This document shows positions 21,413-30,600 of a stretch of 41,021 nt of DNA, piece by piece; position 1 is the first letter of the stretch, and each line of letters opens with the position of its first letter. The notes beneath the pieces are model-generated. The model was not told where the DNA came from, did no database searches, and saw only the letters and a program-made list of their open reading frames with translations. The stretch lies in contig PKYN01000018.1 of the NCBI GenBank assembly GCA_003132665.1, positions 1-41,021 of the forward strand, in the 5' to 3' direction. Both the position numbers and the translations under genes were made by a program. The DNA comes from Actinomycetota bacterium (GTDB lineage Bacteria > Actinomycetota > Thermoleophilia > Gaiellales > Gaiellaceae).

Positions 21413-24121
21413 GTGGACTATGACGCCCTGGTCGTCGGCAGCGGCATCGGAGGCATGGAGTCGGCGCTCAAGCTCGGCGACATGGGCTACCGGGTGCTCT
21501 TGATCGAGAAGGAGGCGAGCGTGGGCGGGAAGATGGTCCTGCTCAGCAAAGTCTTTCCGACCCTGGACTGCGCGAGCTGCATCTCGACGCCGAAGATGGC
21601 CGCCGCTGTCCACCATCCGAACATCGAGGTGCTCACCTACTCCGAGGTCGAGGGTATCGCTCGTGACGGCGACGGAGGGTTTCGGGCGCGAGTTCGCCAG
21701 AAGCCGCGCTTCGTAGACGAGTCGCTGTGCACGGGCTGCCGCGACTGCGAATCGGTCTGTAGCGTCGCGGTACCGGACGAGTTCAACGACGCCATGGTTT
21801 CTCGGCGCGCTGCCTACATCGCCTTTCCGCAGGCCGTACCGCAGAAGGCTCTGATCGAGCGAGCCGGCACGTCGCCGTGCAGTTTCGACTGCCCTGCCGG
21901 CATCAGGGCCCACGGCTACGTCGCGCTCATCCGCAGCGGCGAGTACGAGAAGGCGTTCCAGCTCGTGCTCGAGACGACGCCGCTGGTCGGAAGCCTCGGC
22001 CGGGCCTGCTACGCGTTCTGCGAGAGCGCCTGCACGCGCGGCGACCTGGAGGGGTCGCTGCCGATTCGCAGGCTCAAGCGCTTCGTCGCCGATCGGCACT
22101 ACGCGGCAGAGACACCGCCGGCGATCGAGATACCGGCCCGAAACGGCAAGAAGGTTGCGGTGGTCGGATCGGGCCCCGCGGGCTTGACCGCCGCCTGGCA
22201 GCTGGCACGACGGGGCTACCAGGTCAAGATCCTCGAAGCGGCGAGCGAGCCGGGCGGCATGCTGCGCCTGACGATTCCCGGCTACCGGCTCCCGGTCGAG
22301 GTCGTCGAGCAGGACATCGCCAACGTTACGGCGCTCGGCGTGGAGATCGAGACCGGCACGCGCGTGGAGAGTCCGGAGGCGCTGATGCAGCAGGGCTACG
22401 ACGCCGTGCTTCTGGCGACCGGTACGCCGCTCTCCAGCAGTCTCGGCATACCGGGAGAGAGCCTGAACGGCGCGCTTGACGCGCTCTCATTCTTGCGAGA
22501 TATGAGGTTAGGCGAGGCGCCCAACCTGCACGGTAAGCGCGTCGCTGTGATCGGCGGCGGCGATGTGGCGATCGACTGTGTGCGGACCGCGCGGCGGCTC
22601 GGCGCGAAGGAGGCGACTGTCGCTTACCGGCGCGGGCGCGAAGAGATGCCGGCGCACCGTCACGAGGTTCGAGACGCCGAGCAGGAAGGGGCCCGGCTCG
22701 AACTCCTGGTCGCGCCCGTCGAGGTGCTGGGCGACGAGTCCGGCGCTGTGACCGGCCTGCGCTGCATTCGCATGACACTGGGCGAGCCGGACGCGTCCGG
22801 AAGGCGACGGCCCGAGCCGAAACCCGGCAGTGAGTTCGAACTCGGCTGTGATGTGGTGATCGCCGCCGTCGGCATGAGCGCGGACACGGCCTCCTTCGCA
22901 GCACAGCTGCAGCTCAACGGCGACAAGACGATCGCGGTCGACCCCCAGACGATGCAGACGGCGACGCCCTCCGTGTTCGCCGCGGGCGATGTCGTCTCCG
23001 GGCCCTCCGACATGGCGAGCGCCGTTGGCCGCGGGCGGCGGGCGGCGGCGATGATCGATCGCTGGCTCCAGGGCAACGAGCTGGACGGCGCCGGCTTCGA
23101 CGACGGGCTGGCGGCCGTGAGCAAGACCGAGGTGCTGGCCAGGCAGAAGACGTACGCTCGCCTCGAGCCCGCGGAGCCCGGCGTTCTGCTCTCCGCCGCG
23201 CCCACCGATTTCGCCGAGCTCGAGCCGCCCCTCTCCGAGGAGGAAGCGCGGGCGAGCGCGGTGCGCTGCCTGGACTGCGGCGTCTGCTCCGAATGCCAGG
23301 AGTGCGTCTCGGCCTGTCCCGCCGATGCAATCGACCTCGATATGCGAGGTCGGGAGCTCGACGTCGAGGTGGGCGCCATCGTCGTCTCGACCGGCTTCAA
23401 GCTCTTCCCGGCCGACCTCAAGCCGCAGTACGGCTACGGAAAGTTCAAGAACGTGATCACGGCGACGCAGATGGAGCGGCTGCTGGCGCCGACGCGCCCC
23501 TACAACACCGTGCTGCGTCCAGGCGACGGCAGGATGCCGGAGCGGATCGCCTACGTCATGTGCACCGGCTCGCGCGACCAGACGGTCGGAAATCCGCTTT
23601 GCTCCAAGTTCTGCTGCATGTACTCGATCAAGCAGAACCAGCTGATCATGGGCGTGCTACCGCTGGCCGAGCTGACCGTCCACTACATCGACGTACGTGC
23701 CGTCGGCAAGGGCTACGACGAGTTCTACGCGCAGGCAAGCGCGATGGGCGCCGACTTCGTCAAGGGGCGCGTGGCCGAGATCCGCGAAACGGACGAGGGC
23801 AACCTGATCCTCCGCTACGAGGACGTCGAAAACGGCGGCGCTGTCGCCGAGGCCGAGTACGACCTGGTCGTGCTGGCGGTCGGCGTTCAGCCCAACCGCG
23901 AGATCCTGAAGCTCTTCCCTGGCGGCGAGCTGGCCTTCGACGACTTCGACTACGTCGACGAAGTGGACGAGGATCTGAATCCCGCCCGCACCAGCATCCC
24001 CGGCGTCTACGTGGCCGGCTCGGCCTCGGGTGCCAAGGACATCCCCGAGTCGATCCTGCACGCGGGCGCCGCGGCGGCGCAGGCGGCGGCACATCTCGAG
24101 GCGATGAGGGTGAGCTCGTGA
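21413..24121 (+). CDS. HdrA-like flavoprotein with inserted GltD-type NAD(P)H module
   Basis: A 902-residue fusion. Residues 1-90: HdrA FAD-binding start (VVGSGIGGMESAL, then DCASCISTPKM). About 106: a 4Fe-4S motif CTGCRDCESVC. About 150-590: a complete GltD-like unit with Cys motifs (CSFDCPAG, CYAFCESAC), an FAD Rossmann (VVGSGPAGLTAAW), an NAD(P)H Rossmann (VIGGGDVAIDC, YRRGREEMPA) and VFAAGDVVSGP. About 619: CLDCGVC and CQECVSACP. The rest resumes HdrA (VMCTGSRDQ, CSKFCCMYS, VYVAGSASG). It could couple NAD(P)H to iron-sulfur electron flow, possibly by bifurcation. The stop overlaps the next GTG. Confidence 0.88.
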   Translation: MDYDALVVGSGIGGMESALKLGDMGYRVLLIEKEASVGGKMVLLSKVFPTLDCASCISTPKMAAAVHHPNIEVLTYSEVEGIARDGDGGFRARVRQKPRFVDESLCTGCRDCESVCSVAVPDEFNDAMVSRRAAYIAFPQAVPQKALIERAGTSPCSFDCPAGIRAHGYVALIRSGEYEKAFQLVLETTPLVGSLGRACYAFCESACTRGDLEGSLPIRRLKRFVADRHYAAETPPAIEIPARNGKKVAVVGSGPAGLTAAWQLARRGYQVKILEAASEPGGMLRLTIPGYRLPVEVVEQDIANVTALGVEIETGTRVESPEALMQQGYDAVLLATGTPLSSSLGIPGESLNGALDALSFLRDMRLGEAPNLHGKRVAVIGGGDVAIDCVRTARRLGAKEATVAYRRGREEMPAHRHEVRDAEQEGARLELLVAPVEVLGDESGAVTGLRCIRMTLGEPDASGRRRPEPKPGSEFELGCDVVIAAVGMSADTASFAAQLQLNGDKTIAVDPQTMQTATPSVFAAGDVVSGPSDMASAVGRGRRAAAMIDRWLQGNELDGAGFDDGLAAVSKTEVLARQKTYARLEPAEPGVLLSAAPTDFAELEPPLSEEEARASAVRCLDCGVCSECQECVSACPADAIDLDMRGRELDVEVGAIVVSTGFKLFPADLKPQYGYGKFKNVITATQMERLLAPTRPYNTVLRPGDGRMPERIAYVMCTGSRDQTVGNPLCSKFCCMYSIKQNQLIMGVLPLAELTVHYIDVRAVGKGYDEFYAQASAMGADFVKGRVAEIRETDEGNLILRYEDVENGGAVAEAEYDLVVLAVGVQPNREILKLFPGGELAFDDFDYVDEVDEDLNPARTSIPGVYVAGSASGAKDIPESILHAGAAAAQAAAHLEAMRVSS

Positions 24122-25842
24122 GCGAGGAGCGTCGGATCGGCGTCTACGTCTGCCACTGCGGCGGCAACATCTCGGATTACGTCGACGTAGCGCAGGTGAT
24201 CGGCGCCGTTGAGGACGAGCCCGGTGTCGTCGTGGCGCGGGCGGCGATGTTCACCTGCTCGGACGCGACGCAGCAGGAGATAATCGACGACATCCGCGAG
24301 CAAGAGCTCGACGGCATGGTCGTCGCCTCCTGCTCCCCGAGTTTGCACACCGAGACCTTCCGCGAGGTCGCGCGGCGCGCCGGGCTCAACCCCTACGAGT
24401 ACACGCAGGTGAACATCCGCGAGCAGTGCTCCTGGGCGCACACCGACGACAGGGAAGGAGCGACGCGCAAGGCGATCCGGCTGGTGCGAGCGGGGATAGC
24501 GCGCACGCGCCTGAGCGCGCCACTGGAGCCGGTGACGGTCGAGACCGTCCCCAAGACTCTGGTCGTGGGCGGCGGCGTCGCCGGCCTGAGGGCGGCGTTC
24601 GGGCTGGCGGAGATCGGGCTCGAGGTCTTCCTGGTCGAGCGTGAGGCTGAGCTGGGCGGCCAGGTCGGGAATTTGGGCGCGATCTATCCGCACGGGAATG
24701 ACGGGCGGGCGTTGATCGCGCGCCTGACGCGGGCTGTCGGAGAACGCCCGAACATCACGGTCTTCACGCGCGCCGAACTGGTGGAGAAGTCGGGCAGCTT
24801 CGGCAACTACCAGGCCACGGTTCGGGTCGGCGGCGAGCCCGGCGAGAGGATTCAGATCGATGTCGGCTCGATCGTCGTCGCCACGGGCTTCGACAGCTAC
24901 GAGCCCGAGGCGGGCGAGCTCGGCTACGGCATCGAGGGCGTCCTTACGCTGCCCGAATTCGAACAGCTGCTCAACCAGGACGGTGCGCTCACCTTCAACG
25001 GAAAGCCGGTGGAGAGCATTGCCTATGTCTACTGCGTCGGCAGCCGCCAGCCCGGAGGGCACGAGTACTGCTCGCGTTACTGCTGCTCGACGGCCGTGCA
25101 CGACTCGTTACGGGTGGCGGAGCACTCGCCGGACGTGCGCCAGTACCACCTCCACCGTGATATGCGCACCTACGGTAAGAACGAGTTGCTCTACTCCGAG
25201 TCGCGCGAGCGCGGTTCGCTCTACATACGCTTCGCCGACGGCGAGCCGCCAGCGGTGGAGAAGCTCCCGGACGGGCGCCTGCGCGTCACCGTACGAGACC
25301 TCCTGACCGAGGGCGAGGAGCTCGCGATCGAGTCCGATCTGCTCGTGCTTGTGACCGGGATGGTGCCGCGGCAAAACGAGGAGTTGACCGGCGTGCTCAA
25401 GCTCCCGGTCGGCAAGGACGGCTTCTTCAACGAGATCCATCCCAAGCTGCGTCCGGTCGAGACGGTCGTCGACGGGGTTCTGATCGCGGGCGCTTGCCAG
25501 GGGCCGAAGAGCGCCTCTGAGAGCGTGACCTCGGCGCTCGCGGCCGTCAGCCAGAGCGCCGCGATCCTCAAGAAGGGGTCGGCCGAGCTCGATCCCCTCG
25601 TGGCGACGGTCGATCCGGAGAAGTGCAGCTGGTGCGGCACCTGCCAGGAGGCGTGTCCCTACGATGCGATCGGGCGACTCGCCCTGAACGGCAAGCAGGT
25701 GGCCGCCGTCGAGGCGGCGGTCTGTAAGGGCTGCGGCGGCTGCGTTCCCGTCTGCGCCGAGGAAGCGATCGACCTGCAGGGCTACACCGATGCCCAGGTA
25801 CGAGCGATGATCGACGGCCTGCTTCAGGAGGTTGCGCGATGA
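24118..25842 (+). CDS. hdrA: HdrA-like flavoprotein (second)
   Basis: A 574-residue classical HdrA. The N-terminus has VYVCHCGGNISDY, FTCSDATQQ, CSPSLHTETF and REQCSWAH, the Cys set of HdrA. FAD Rossmann VVGGGVAGLRAAF is near residue 151, then YCVGSRQ and CSRYCCSTAVH. Two C-terminal 4Fe-4S motifs are present: CSWCGTCQEACPYDA and CKGCGGCVPVCAEEA. It would be the flavin hub receiving electrons from MvhD or GltD modules and feeding HdrC/HdrB. GTG 24118 overlaps the upstream stop (GTGA), and the stop overlaps the next ATG. Confidence 0.92.
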   Translation: MSEERRIGVYVCHCGGNISDYVDVAQVIGAVEDEPGVVVARAAMFTCSDATQQEIIDDIREQELDGMVVASCSPSLHTETFREVARRAGLNPYEYTQVNIREQCSWAHTDDREGATRKAIRLVRAGIARTRLSAPLEPVTVETVPKTLVVGGGVAGLRAAFGLAEIGLEVFLVEREAELGGQVGNLGAIYPHGNDGRALIARLTRAVGERPNITVFTRAELVEKSGSFGNYQATVRVGGEPGERIQIDVGSIVVATGFDSYEPEAGELGYGIEGVLTLPEFEQLLNQDGALTFNGKPVESIAYVYCVGSRQPGGHEYCSRYCCSTAVHDSLRVAEHSPDVRQYHLHRDMRTYGKNELLYSESRERGSLYIRFADGEPPAVEKLPDGRLRVTVRDLLTEGEELAIESDLLVLVTGMVPRQNEELTGVLKLPVGKDGFFNEIHPKLRPVETVVDGVLIAGACQGPKSASESVTSALAAVSQSAAILKKGSAELDPLVATVDPEKCSWCGTCQEACPYDAIGRLALNGKQVAAVEAAVCKGCGGCVPVCAEEAIDLQGYTDAQVRAMIDGLLQEVAR

Positions 25843-26078
25843 GCCGCGACGTGCGCGAGATCGTGCGCGAGGAGCAGTGGATGCGGCCGCGCATTCTCGA
25901 GGCGCTCGCCTCCGGACCGTTGACCGTGCCCGAGATCGCGGCGGCGATCGGCCGCCCAGCCGACGAGGCGATGTTCTGGGTGATGGGCATGCGCAAGTAC
26001 GGCTATCTGCACGAGTTGAAGGAGAAGACCGGCGACGGCTACTTCCGCTACGAAACTCCAGCTGGGAGCGCGTCGTGA
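25839..26078 (+). CDS. Small winged-helix protein within the hdr operon
   Basis: A 79-residue protein. MRPRILEALASGPLTVPEIAAAIGRPADEAMFWVMGMRKYG is a helix-turn-helix, and the YGYLHELKEKTGDGYFRYE hairpin forms the wing. No ligand Cys are seen. It overlaps the neighbours by ATGA and GTGA, so it is made together with HdrA and HdrC. Sulfur-oxidiser hdr-like clusters often have a small uncharacterised gene between hdrA and hdrC2; whether this is the same protein is unclear. It may regulate DNA or act as a structural part. Confidence 0.78.
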   Translation: MSRDVREIVREEQWMRPRILEALASGPLTVPEIAAAIGRPADEAMFWVMGMRKYGYLHELKEKTGDGYFRYETPAGSAS

Positions 26079-26386
26079 CGACGCTGGTGAACTCACGTCT
26101 AGTGGACGAGCTCGGCCGCGCGCACGAGTTCAACGCCGCCGCCTGCATGGATTGCGGCGTTTGCAGCGCCGTCTGCCCGCTCGAGATCGAGCTGCTGCCG
26201 CGGCGGCTGTTCCGCCACGTGCTGCTCGGGATGGAGGAGCGCCTCGTCGAGGAGACGGAGACGATCTACTCCTGCCTGCTCTGCGGGCTCTGTGAGGAGA
26301 GCTGCCCCGGCGGCGTGCATATCACCGAGAACGTGCGCGCGCTGCGTCATTTCCTGAACACGAACGCCGTCGGAGGAGCACGCTGA
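26075..26386 (+). CDS. hdrC: HdrC-like subunit (second)
   Basis: A 103-residue HdrC. Two 4Fe-4S motifs are seen, CMDCGVCSAVCP and CLLCGLCEESCP, with the helical linker LPRRLFRHVLLGMEERLVEE between them. It is half the length of the HdrC at 7449, without the acidic C-terminal extension. GTG 26075 overlaps the upstream stop (GTGA), and TGATG joins it to hdrB, so the subunits are made together. Confidence 0.9.
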   Translation: MTTLVNSRLVDELGRAHEFNAAACMDCGVCSAVCPLEIELLPRRLFRHVLLGMEERLVEETETIYSCLLCGLCEESCPGGVHITENVRALRHFLNTNAVGGAR

Positions 26387-27345
26387 TGCCGCTGCCGTCC
26401 AAAGACGTGATCGGCATCCTCTCGGACAACCTGCGCCTGCGCGGCTCGGTGCTGCCGATCCCCAAGCGCAGCGCGATCGGCTGGGCCCGCGACCTGAACC
26501 TGCCCCGGGGCGGCGAGACAGTGATCTACACGGGGCTGATGGTCCAGCTCATCCCCTATATCGAGGGGCTGGTGAAGATGCAGGAACGCCTCGGCGACTC
26601 CTTCCTCGCTCGCTTCACGCCGCTCGGCCGGTGGATGAACCGATTCGTCAACCTGAGCGCCTTCATGGCGCGGCCGTCGGCACGCACGCGGACGCCTTAC
26701 GACCGCATCCTCGCCGATGTGGCCGGGCTGCTCCAGCGCGCGGGCGTCGAGTTCGGCTACCTGTACGAGGACGATCTCTATACGGGCGCCCTCACCTGGG
26801 ACCTCGGCGCCGACGAGGTCGTGGCAGATCACGCGCGGCGCGTCTACCACACGCTCGAGCGCCATGGCGTCAAGCAGGTCATCACTATCGATCCGCACAC
26901 GACGAACATGCTGCGCACGGTCTACCCGAAGATGGTCGAGAACTATGACCTGCGCGTCTCGAGCTACCTGGAGGTGCTGGCCGAGCGCGAACTCCCGCTC
27001 CAGAGCACGCTCTCGGGAGAGCTGGCGCTGCACGACTCCTGCGTCTTCGCCCGCTTCGAGAACGTGACCGAGCAGCCGCGGACGCTGCTGAACGCGACCG
27101 GCATGACGATCAGGGAGCCCGAGCACTCCGGCCGCCTCACCTGGTGCTGTGGTGGCCCGGCCGAGTCGCTCTACCCGAAGAAGGCTCTGGCGCAGGCGCA
27201 AAGGAGGGTGGAGCAGCTGCGGGCGGTCGCTCCCGAAGGAGTGACGATGTGCCCGCTCTGCCTCGTCAACCTGCAGAAGGCGGCCGGGGAGACGATGCCG
27301 TTTCGCGACATCTCTCACTACTTGACCCAGGCCTCAAGGTCGTGA
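26386..27345 (+). CDS. hdrB: HdrB-like subunit (second, single CCG site)
   Basis: A 319-residue HdrB-like protein. Only the C-terminal CCG motif is complete: Cys219 (HDSCVFARF), Cys254-Cys255 (TWCCGGPAES) and Cys289-x-x-Cys292 (MCPLCLV). The N-terminal repeat keeps the fold but has lost its Cys: VIYTGLMVQ, DDLYTGALTW and IDPHTTNML stand where C, CC and C-x-x-C would be. It would hold one non-cubane 4Fe-4S cluster. The HdrB at 6462 keeps the opposite site. This is the last gene of the operon. Confidence 0.88.
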   Translation: MPLPSKDVIGILSDNLRLRGSVLPIPKRSAIGWARDLNLPRGGETVIYTGLMVQLIPYIEGLVKMQERLGDSFLARFTPLGRWMNRFVNLSAFMARPSARTRTPYDRILADVAGLLQRAGVEFGYLYEDDLYTGALTWDLGADEVVADHARRVYHTLERHGVKQVITIDPHTTNMLRTVYPKMVENYDLRVSSYLEVLAERELPLQSTLSGELALHDSCVFARFENVTEQPRTLLNATGMTIREPEHSGRLTWCCGGPAESLYPKKALAQAQRRVEQLRAVAPEGVTMCPLCLVNLQKAAGETMPFRDISHYLTQASRS

Positions 27346-27684
27346 TCGCCGCTCAGAGCGCCCGGGATAGCGCGTCCTGAGACTGCGATCATCGCCAGCG
27401 GCGCAAGGCGATGGCTGAGCCGGCAGCGGCCGAGGGTGCGAGATGGGAGCTAACGGACAGAGACCGCCAACTACAGGGGCCGGGGTTCGGACGTTGAACT
27501 TTGGTTGTTCGCGTTACCCCTGGTAAACCGGGCTTTGGAGCTAATCGGTCACTATTCGAACCGGTAGTGCTTGTTTACAGATAGCGGCAGTTGATCTCCG
27601 CCCGCTCTATTAATCTCATCCGCCCTGGAACTGGTTTCTCGCGCTCGGTCAGGGCACCATGCGGCGCTCTCATGCGAGATCTAC
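27346..27684. other. Gene-free spacer between hdr operon and defence island
   Basis: About 340 bases without a gene. It holds the first repeat (27536-27578). The 100 bases between that repeat and the SIR2 gene are more AT-rich than the surroundings (CTCTATTAATCTC), perhaps a promoter, but no clear -35/-10 pair is seen. No strong terminator was found after hdrB. Confidence 0.45.
27536..27578. repeat. Island-boundary repeat R1
   Basis: 43 bases, identical to 32522-32564 except for one T/C change (27568). Its inner CACTA...TAGTG is a 5-base inverted repeat around TTCGAACCGG. The left flank found at R2 is absent here. The unit from R1 to R2 is 4,986 bases. Confidence 0.85.
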
Positions 27685-30600
27685 GTGGCGTGTGTAGACG
27701 CGGCAGGGCGCGAGTGGCAGAGTGTCGTCGTGCCTCAGCTCGCGACGATTAGCGGAGATTTCGCGGCTTTTCTCCAGCGCGAGCGCCAACGCATCGTCCC
27801 CTTCGTCGGCGCCGGCCTCTCGCGCGAGGCGGGCGTGCCGGCAGCCGGAGAGATGGCGCTGCTCATCATCCAGAGCGCACGAGAGCGCGGGGCAGAGCTG
27901 ATCGATGACCTCGGCTTCGACGACGCTTGCGCCGCGGTCACCGATCAGCTGACGCACAAGGTGCTCCAGGAGATCGTCGCCGGGATCGTGTCTCAATGCG
28001 AGATCGTCTCCACTCCAGTTCTCGAGCTACTTGTCCGCTGCCCGTCTCGAATCGTGATCACGACCAATTACGATCCGGCGCTCTCAGTAGCTGCTAGTGC
28101 GATCGGGCTCGAGCCTATGATCCATCATCCTCGCTCGGCTTATGCGCTCGATCAGCCGCCCGAGGGCTCGGTCGCGATCATCCATCTCCATGGCTCGAGC
28201 TCTGAACCGAAGACCATGGCCCTACCTGGTCCGTCGCTCGAAGCGCTCGAGAAAGACGAGCCGCTCAAGACCGTGCTACGAGCCCTCGTACTACCGCATG
28301 TCGTCGTCTATCTCGGCTACCGGCTCCCTGCTGCCGATGAGTATCTGCGCAAAGAGCTCGAATGGCTCACCATCGCGTTCCAAGACCGCGGGGCCCACGC
28401 TCTGCTTCTGCCGAGGGATGAATACGCCGATCGTCAGAGCGAGCTAACCTCGCTCGAGGCGCACGCCGGCGTTCGGATCGAGACATTCGATTCCGAACGT
28501 GGATTCCGAGCAGTTCAGCATGCCGCGCTGATAATCGCGCCGAGAGCCGAGCCGTCGACAGCAACCGATGTGCAGATCGTACGAGATAAGGATGTCGATC
28601 CGTACTTCTACGCGCCCGCCCTATTGCCCGCAGAAGAGAGCGGAAATCGTGACCCTGCGACACGAATCGCCCTCGCCCGTCACGGCCTTGGCGATCCGGT
28701 TGTACCCCCGCTAGAACTTCTGAACGACCGGCGGGCACTGGTTGTCGCCGGGCCCGGGATGGGGAAGACGCAGCTGCTGTACCACCTCGGACGAGAGAGC
28801 CGAGAGTGGGTCCCGCTCTTCCTGCGCCTCACATTCTTCGCATCCGAGCTACGCCGCAGCGATGGGACTATTCGCGCCTTTGCGCGAGCCCTCCGGGATG
28901 CCCGATGTTTCCATCCAGAGACTAGGCACCCGACGCCAGGCGCACTGGACTCGAACGCCTACTTCTTCCTGCTCGACGCCCTCGACGAGGTCGAGGGCGT
29001 CGACCTTGAGGAGGTAATCGCAGGGCTCGCCGAGCTAGCCGAGCGCTTCCCGCAGCACCTCTTCATCGTGACCTCACGCCCGATTCCCGAGAGGCCAGGG
29101 CTAGAGGGGCACGGTTTCCGTCCGTACCAGATCTATGTCGATGAGACATGGGGACATGAGTACCTCCAAGCACGCGGGATCCCCAAGCAACGGATCGACG
29201 AGCTCTACCGAGAGATGCCCACGATCTCTAGCCTGCTCGGAATCCCGCTCTACGCCGCCTTCGTCGGTAACAGACTCCGCGATGAGGCTCAGCTACCGCT
29301 TCCCGAAAGCGCCCTCGCCTTGATCACCGAGATCGGAGTTCGCGATGCGGTTCAGCGCGAGAAGGCGCGCACCGGTGATAACCCCGACGATCTCTATCGC
29401 TGGCTGCAGACGCTCGCCGTCTGTCTCGAGGTCCGCGGGCGCAATCAAGCGACCGTAGGAGAACTGGCTGCGATACCAGGCCCGGAAGCACTTGAGGCAC
29501 AGAGGACACGCGAGGGGCTCGTACTAGGCGCCCTGCTCAAAGACCAGCCTGATATCGCCGCGTTCCAGACGGTCACGATCCAAGAAGGCTTAGCAGCCGA
29601 GGCGCTGTTGGCCACGGACGATCCGGTGGCGACCCTACGCAACGTCGCCGTTGCCGAGATCGCTGGGCGTTCGGCTCTCCGTTCCGATATCGATCACCTC
29701 CTTGATCTCTTCTTCGAAAGCGCGGACGGTGACGCGCGAGCGCAGCTCCGCGCACTAGATGAATTCCGCTGGGCGCGGACCCAGGGCATCGAGATCGAGG
29801 AAAGCGAGGCGCTTGAGACACTGCGCTCGCTCTGGAATCACTTCATCGAGCGGCGGATCTGGGTCGAGCGCCGAGGCGAACGGCAGATTCGCGGTGCAGG
29901 AGCGGCGATTCGACGTCTGGCGGCAGCTTTCCCGAGCGCAGCCGAAGCTCTGCGTCCGGAGGTCGTTGCAGCGACGACGGCCGAGGAGTCGACTGCCCGT
30001 GGTGATGGACTCGCGTTTCTTCAGGAGTTCCCTCCGAATATCGCAAACGTTGAGATCATCCGATCTCGATTGCAGGACGAGGAGAGTGTCGTACGCCGAG
30101 CCGCCGCCGAAGCTGCCGAAGAGCTGGGGCTCACCGAGCTCTGCGCCGATCTCGAATACGCCTATTCGAGAGATACGGACCAGCTAGCGCTGCAAACGAT
30201 TGGATATGCGCTCCTTGGGCTCACCCCCGAGAAGAAGCGGGCGCGACTCGCGCGAGTGCTCGCCGAGAAGACACGCGCTTGGGACATCCTCGACACCTAC
30301 GTAGTTCGGGCGCTCTCACTCGAGGAGCTGCTCGACTTCTTCCTCGAGCGGGGATTCCAACGAAGTGGCGAGAAGCGCGAGTTTTCAGACGAGCTCAAGC
30401 GGCGATCACGTGCAAGATGGCGGGCACGAGATGTCAGGCAACTGGTCGCGATCGTTATCGGCAACGCCGGCCACTACTACGTGGAGCCTCTCGATCCCGA
30501 GCTGTTGAGCAAGCTCTGCGCCAGATTCCCGGGCGCGGCTCTAGAGGGGGCCCGTCAGGGCGCCAGTAGTCGCACGACTTGGCGTGATTTGTTGTTTCTG

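Noticed and set aside
24007-25101. 364-codon minus-strand frame, with similar ones at 21092-22099, 25108-26148 and 26347-27318
   Set aside because: All lie antisense to hdrA, hdrC and hdrB, whose motifs are unambiguous. Such shadows are expected at this GC content.
27536-27578. tRNA 3' end (TTCGAACC resembles a T-loop)
   Set aside because: Bases around the loop cannot form a 5-pair T-stem with a 7-base loop on either strand, and no acceptor end or other arms are found.
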